Positions 61,901 to 64,000 of a stretch of 64,000 nucleotides of DNA are shown here, one piece after another. Each line of letters opens with the position of its first letter. Positions within the stretch are counted from its first letter, which is position 1. This DNA is from Beutenbergia cavernae DSM 12333 (GTDB lineage Bacteria > Actinomycetota > Actinomycetes > Actinomycetales > Beutenbergiaceae): NCBI RefSeq assembly GCF_000023105.1, contig NC_012669.1, forward strand, positions 496,001 to 560,000, read 5' to 3'. A model generated the notes under the pieces. It did no database searches, was not told where the DNA came from, and was given only the letters and a program-made list of their open reading frames with translations. The translations under genes and the position numbers were made by a program.

Positions 61901-62045
61901 CACGCAACAGGCGGACCAGCTCGGCCTCGAGCTCGGCCTCCGACTGGTACCGCGTCGCCTCGGCGGGGTCCGCCGTGAACTCCGCGACGACGGTCGAATC
62001 CGACGACATCGCGATCGGCTCGAACTTCGACGCGGTGTCCGTCAC
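58998..62045 (-). CDS. hsdR: Type I restriction enzyme R subunit
   Basis: 1015 residues, EcoR124-like. N-terminal PD-(D/E)xK nuclease with VHVELKRRG and QINRYQRDSFW; SF2 motor with WHTTGSGKTLTSF (motif I), IFDECHRSQFGD (II) and FTGTP (III), then NMFLTGFDATTMNTLWVDK and QAYSRTNR; long helical C-terminus. It translocates and cuts foreign DNA with the S and M subunits. GTG at 62045 overlaps the stop of the GIY-YIG gene (GTGA), so it is coupled to it. Confidence 0.93.
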   Translation of the reverse strand: MTDTASKFEPIAMSSDSTVVAEFTADPAEATRYQSEAELEAELVRLLREQAYEYLPITSESDLVANLRRQLEALNHITFTDAEWKRFFAERIAGERDGIVEKTVRIQEDHVQLLKRDDGTSKNITLLDKTHIHNNRLQMINQYEVPGAPSSDGAGRPRRANRYDVTILVNGLPLVHVELKRRGVDLREAFNQINRYQRDSFWSGSGLFEYVQLFVISNGTLTKYYSNTTRSQHLSEQGKAKRGRKTSNSFEFTSWWADATNRPIMDLVGFTRTFFAKHSLLNVLTKYCVQTADRMLLVMRPYQIAATEQILTRIETSSNQKRFGTLSAGGYVWHTTGSGKTLTSFKTAQLASKLGGVDKVLFVVDRKDLDYQTMREYDRFEKGAANSNTSTAVLKRQLEDPSKRIIITTIQKLSTFIAKNAGHAIYGGHVVTIFDECHRSQFGDMHTAITKAFKRYHLFGFTGTPIFAVNAGTGGNPTLRTTAQAFGDKLHTYTIVDAITDRNVLPFRIDYVNTVKVGAVIDKQVSAIDTERALLDPARVRQVTQYVLDHFDQKTKRNQTYALKDRRVVGFNALFATASIDAAKVYYNMFSLLQEDLPDAKKLKVGLIYSYAANEAEDETAAGLLGEEEFETHDLDASSRDFLEDAIQDYNDMFGTSFDTSADKFQNYYKDLSLRLKDREIDLVIVVNMFLTGFDATTMNTLWVDKDLRAHGLVQAYSRTNRILNSVKTYGNIVSFRDLEQETNDAIALFGNKDAAGIVLLKPYGEYFDEYADKVTELRERFPLGTPIVGEQAQKDFIAVFGALLRLRNILLSFDNFAGNQILSDRDLQDYQSIYLDLYQSFRRADTAERETINDDVVFEIELIKQVEINVDYILMLVEKYRAAKGDGDDREIRATIDRAIDSSPSLRNKKDLIEEFVDRLSVDEDVAAEWRAYVATKRDAELEQIIADENLKPDQTRAFIDTAFRDGQVRVTGTAVTALLPPVSRFAKGSNHGAKKQTVIERLTAFFERFFDLQ

Positions 62046-62875
62046 AGCACACTCTCCCCATCGACCTCGGCAAGCCGGTCGCGCAACGCGTCGAGGGTCG
62101 GCCCGCGAAGGTCGCCGACGCGCCATGTCGTCCAGCCGTTGGATGACCGAAGCCCCAGCGCCTGCTGGGCGGCCGTGCTCGGCGATGCGTACGCGACACC
62201 CGCGACGATGATCTCTCCCGACGTCGTCACGGTGCCGCTCGCCGCGCGTCCCCCTTGGCTGAGGTGGACTTCTGCTCCCGCTCGTAGCAGTCCGGCGGCA
62301 AGGAGGTCGGCGACCGTGCCGCGCTTCGCGATCGGGCTCTTTCGCCTCGTTCCTCGGGGGGAGGTGCGTTCCAGCTCGTCGGCCTCCTTGTGCGTGTCCA
62401 CGCCCGCGAGCCGGAGTGCGGCGAGCACGCTCGCGAGCAACTCGTCGAGCGAGAGCAGCATGTGCGGAGGAAGCGTGGTGTCCTGGTCACGTTTGCCCTC
62501 GATGACGGCGACACCGGGGATCGCGGCCAGCTCGGCAGCGACGCGGCCCTCGAGGTAGCCGATCTCCGCGCTGTTGAACCCGTGGGACGTGTCGCGCTTG
62601 ATCGCCACCACCCGCGACCACGCCAACTTGGGTCTCGAGGGATGGTGCAGCAGGCGCCTGCGCAGGTCGACGGCCTGGCCTACGTACAGCTGGTGGGTGC
62701 CGTCGTCCGTCAGGAGTACGTAGATGCCCGGGACACCCCACTCCTCCGGCGTCAGTCGATCGACGTCGCGACGCGCCGCGTAGGCGACCCGCAGCGCGTG
62801 CGAGACGAAGTCCGCCACGACGGGCGCCGTCGACGCCGACGGGATCTGGACGTTGACCGGGATCACCTGCGACAT
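62042..62875 (-). CDS. GIY-YIG nuclease with DUF4357-type C-terminal domain, embedded in the hsd operon
   Basis: 277 residues. GIY-YIG domain at roughly 45-130: VPGIYVLLTDDGTHQLYVGQAVDLRRRLLHH gives the GIY and YVG strands and the catalytic Arg, and SAEIGYLEGRVA the conserved Glu. The C-terminal 80 residues (VADLLAAGLLRAGAEVHL, SPSTAAQQALGLRSSNGWTTW, GPTLDALRDRL) match DUF4357/RAMA-type domains linked to modified-DNA recognition. Overlaps hsdS (TGATG) and hsdR (GTGA), so it is part of the restriction operon. A role as accessory nuclease or control factor is inferred. Confidence 0.85.
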   Translation of the reverse strand: MSQVIPVNVQIPSASTAPVVADFVSHALRVAYAARRDVDRLTPEEWGVPGIYVLLTDDGTHQLYVGQAVDLRRRLLHHPSRPKLAWSRVVAIKRDTSHGFNSAEIGYLEGRVAAELAAIPGVAVIEGKRDQDTTLPPHMLLSLDELLASVLAALRLAGVDTHKEADELERTSPRGTRRKSPIAKRGTVADLLAAGLLRAGAEVHLSQGGRAASGTVTTSGEIIVAGVAYASPSTAAQQALGLRSSNGWTTWRVGDLRGPTLDALRDRLAEVDGESVL

Positions 62876-64000
62876 CAGACCGTCAGCTCCTCGAACGACA
62901 GCAGCCGGTCGCGGTAGTGCGCGTACTGCTGACGACGAGCCTCGATCTCCGCCGGCAGCCCCGACGACAGGTCGTTCACCAGCGCGTCGAACTTGTCGAG
63001 CAGGGCGACGATGCGCTCCTGGTCAGGCATAGCCGGAACCGGGACTCGGAAGTCGGCGACGATCGCCTTGTTCAGGTTGTTCTGGGATCCCACCTGGCGC
63101 TGAGCGAGGAGTCTGTCCTTCGAACTCAACATCGTGTAGTACAGATAGTCGACAAGGATGCCCGAGCCGTCTCGAGGTACGAGGCCGAGGATCGCCTGGT
63201 TGGTGGCCATCGGGATGCTAGTGATCGTGACCTCCCCGAGACTCGCATAGATCGAAAGCAGGAGTGTCCCCGCATCGAACACCTTCGCGGAACTGTTGGC
63301 CAGCCCCTCTGGCGTGATAGTCCTCTGCGTCCTCCGGATGTACTTTGAGGCCGACGTAATATCGCTGATCGCACACCAAGGGATGTCGCCGCCGTAATAC
63401 ACGGCATTGTCTGACTTCGGGGTGCCGCCAGACTGGATCGTACAGAGTTCGCTCAAGGTCGCCCAGCTCACTGCCTCACTTCCGCCGAATGAGAGAAGCG
63501 CGTCCCGGTAGTGGGCGTACTGCTGCTTGCGGGCCTCCAGCTCCGCCTCCAGCTCCGCCTCCAGCTCCGTGAAGGCATCCAGGATTCGCACGATATCGCG
63601 CTGGACTTCAAGCGGTGGCGCCGGGAATTTGAACTTCTTGAGTCCGACCATGTCGACAGAGGCAAAGCTGGAGACTGTGGTGTTGTTCTTGCACCACTCG
63701 TCGAGTACGAAGCAGTAGTAGAAGATGAACTTGATCTCGAAGCGATCCTGGTACTTCGGTTTGAGCGCGAGCGAAGTGAACCTCTGGTTCGACAGGTGCG
63801 GGACCGAGATGAGTGCGTGCTCCCCGATCGTCGCCGAAGTCGCGACGATGATCGAGTTGGCTGGAAACAGCCGACCACCTTTGACCGCCGTCGTGGCGAT
63901 GTGCTGGATCGAGTCGTCGAGCACGCGGCCTTTCTCGCGGATGTCTTCCATCCGGAACCACGGCACTGTGCCGTCTGCCCAAGCCGACGCATCGGATTTA
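62875..64000 (-). CDS. hsdS: Type I restriction specificity subunit, 5' end outside window
   Basis: At least 375 residues; the reading frame is open to the window edge (KSDASAWADGTVPWFRMEDIR at the visible start), so the N-terminus lies beyond 64000. The end of target recognition domain 1 is followed by the central conserved helix LEVQRDIVRILDAFTELEAELEAELEARKQQYAHYRDALLSF, a second recognition domain (starting ATLSELCTIQSGGTPKSDN), and the C-terminal conserved region PDQERIVALLDKFDALVNDL. hsdM is expected upstream. The spacer helix holds a triplicated LEAE unit. Confidence 0.9.
   Translation of the reverse strand, partial: KSDASAWADGTVPWFRMEDIREKGRVLDDSIQHIATTAVKGGRLFPANSIIVATSATIGEHALISVPHLSNQRFTSLALKPKYQDRFEIKFIFYYCFVLDEWCKNNTTVSSFASVDMVGLKKFKFPAPPLEVQRDIVRILDAFTELEAELEAELEARKQQYAHYRDALLSFGGSEAVSWATLSELCTIQSGGTPKSDNAVYYGGDIPWCAISDITSASKYIRRTQRTITPEGLANSSAKVFDAGTLLLSIYASLGEVTITSIPMATNQAILGLVPRDGSGILVDYLYYTMLSSKDRLLAQRQVGSQNNLNKAIVADFRVPVPAMPDQERIVALLDKFDALVNDLSSGLPAEIEARRQQYAHYRDRLLSFEELTV
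63532..63567 (-). repeat. 12-bp triplicated repeat in the hsdS spacer helix
   Basis: Three units of GAGCTGGAGGCG (minus strand; the last ends GCC) encode ELEA three times in the helix between the two recognition domains. Position and size match the TAEL repeats of EcoR124 hsdS. Confidence 0.88.

Overview
This 64 kb window is very GC-rich and densely coding. Start codons are often GTG, and many starts have a TANNNT-like box 6-7 bases upstream and no Shine-Dalgarno sequence. This pattern, with twin-arginine and lipobox lipoproteins, an LPNTG sortase substrate, GH43, DUF1540, DUF1876 and WYL proteins, points to an actinomycete. A Micrococcales relative such as Promicromonosporaceae or Cellulomonadaceae is an inference from style, not from a marker gene. 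No rRNA, tRNA, CRISPR array, prophage or intact insertion sequence was recognised.

Layout. 0.1-1.5 kb: cupin, RibD-type reductase and DUF1801 operon. 1.7-5 kb: SmvA-like exporter and a lipase-maturation-factor-like membrane protein. 5-8.3 kb: a TPP-riboswitch-controlled pyrimidine/thiamine uptake operon (thiamine-binding protein, permease, NMT1-like binding protein, ATPase). 8.3-12 kb: nucleotidyltransferase, LPNTG surface protein, DUF4012 protein. 12.3-15.8 kb: MacB-like ABC exporter. 16-19.6 kb: three coupled membrane-anchored proteins converging on a proline-rich polytopic protein. 19.9-26.7 kb: WYL regulator, gamma-glutamyltransferase, MarR plus DHA2 efflux pair, hydrolase, double DUF1540 protein. 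26.9-32 kb: complete oligopeptide/nickel-type ABC importer. 32-40.8 kb: secreted GH43, VOC protein, beta-propeller protein, Gfo/Idh oxidoreductase, DinB and DUF1876 proteins, lipoprotein, ATP-dependent DNA ligase. 40.9-45.5 kb: a six-gene GntR/ABC operon with a palindromic operator. 46-58.9 kb: YaaA, small exporter, MFS, LigD-type polymerase domain, SIMPL protein, PadR/HAAS pair, acylphosphatase, PdxH-like protein, CPBP protease, DHA2 exporter, DUF4097 protein and its likely divergent regulator. 58.9-64 kb: type I restriction genes hsdR and hsdS with a GIY-YIG/DUF4357 gene between them; hsdS runs off the window.

The most unusual signal is a set of long, near-perfect palindromes spread over almost every larger intergenic gap. 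They fall into a few sequence families: CGCCGAGTGCG, GGTCGATTCRG, TACGTCACTGAYCC, and a 22-bp tandem array. Copies covary so that pairing is kept. In at least three places they have entered protein-coding DNA, twice supplying the C-terminal tail and stop codon and once lying in frame inside a gene. They look like small mobile or structured elements without a recognisable transposase in the window. A second point of interest is the embedded GIY-YIG gene in the type I restriction operon, together with a 12-bp triplicated spacer repeat in hsdS resembling the specificity-switching repeat of EcoR124.
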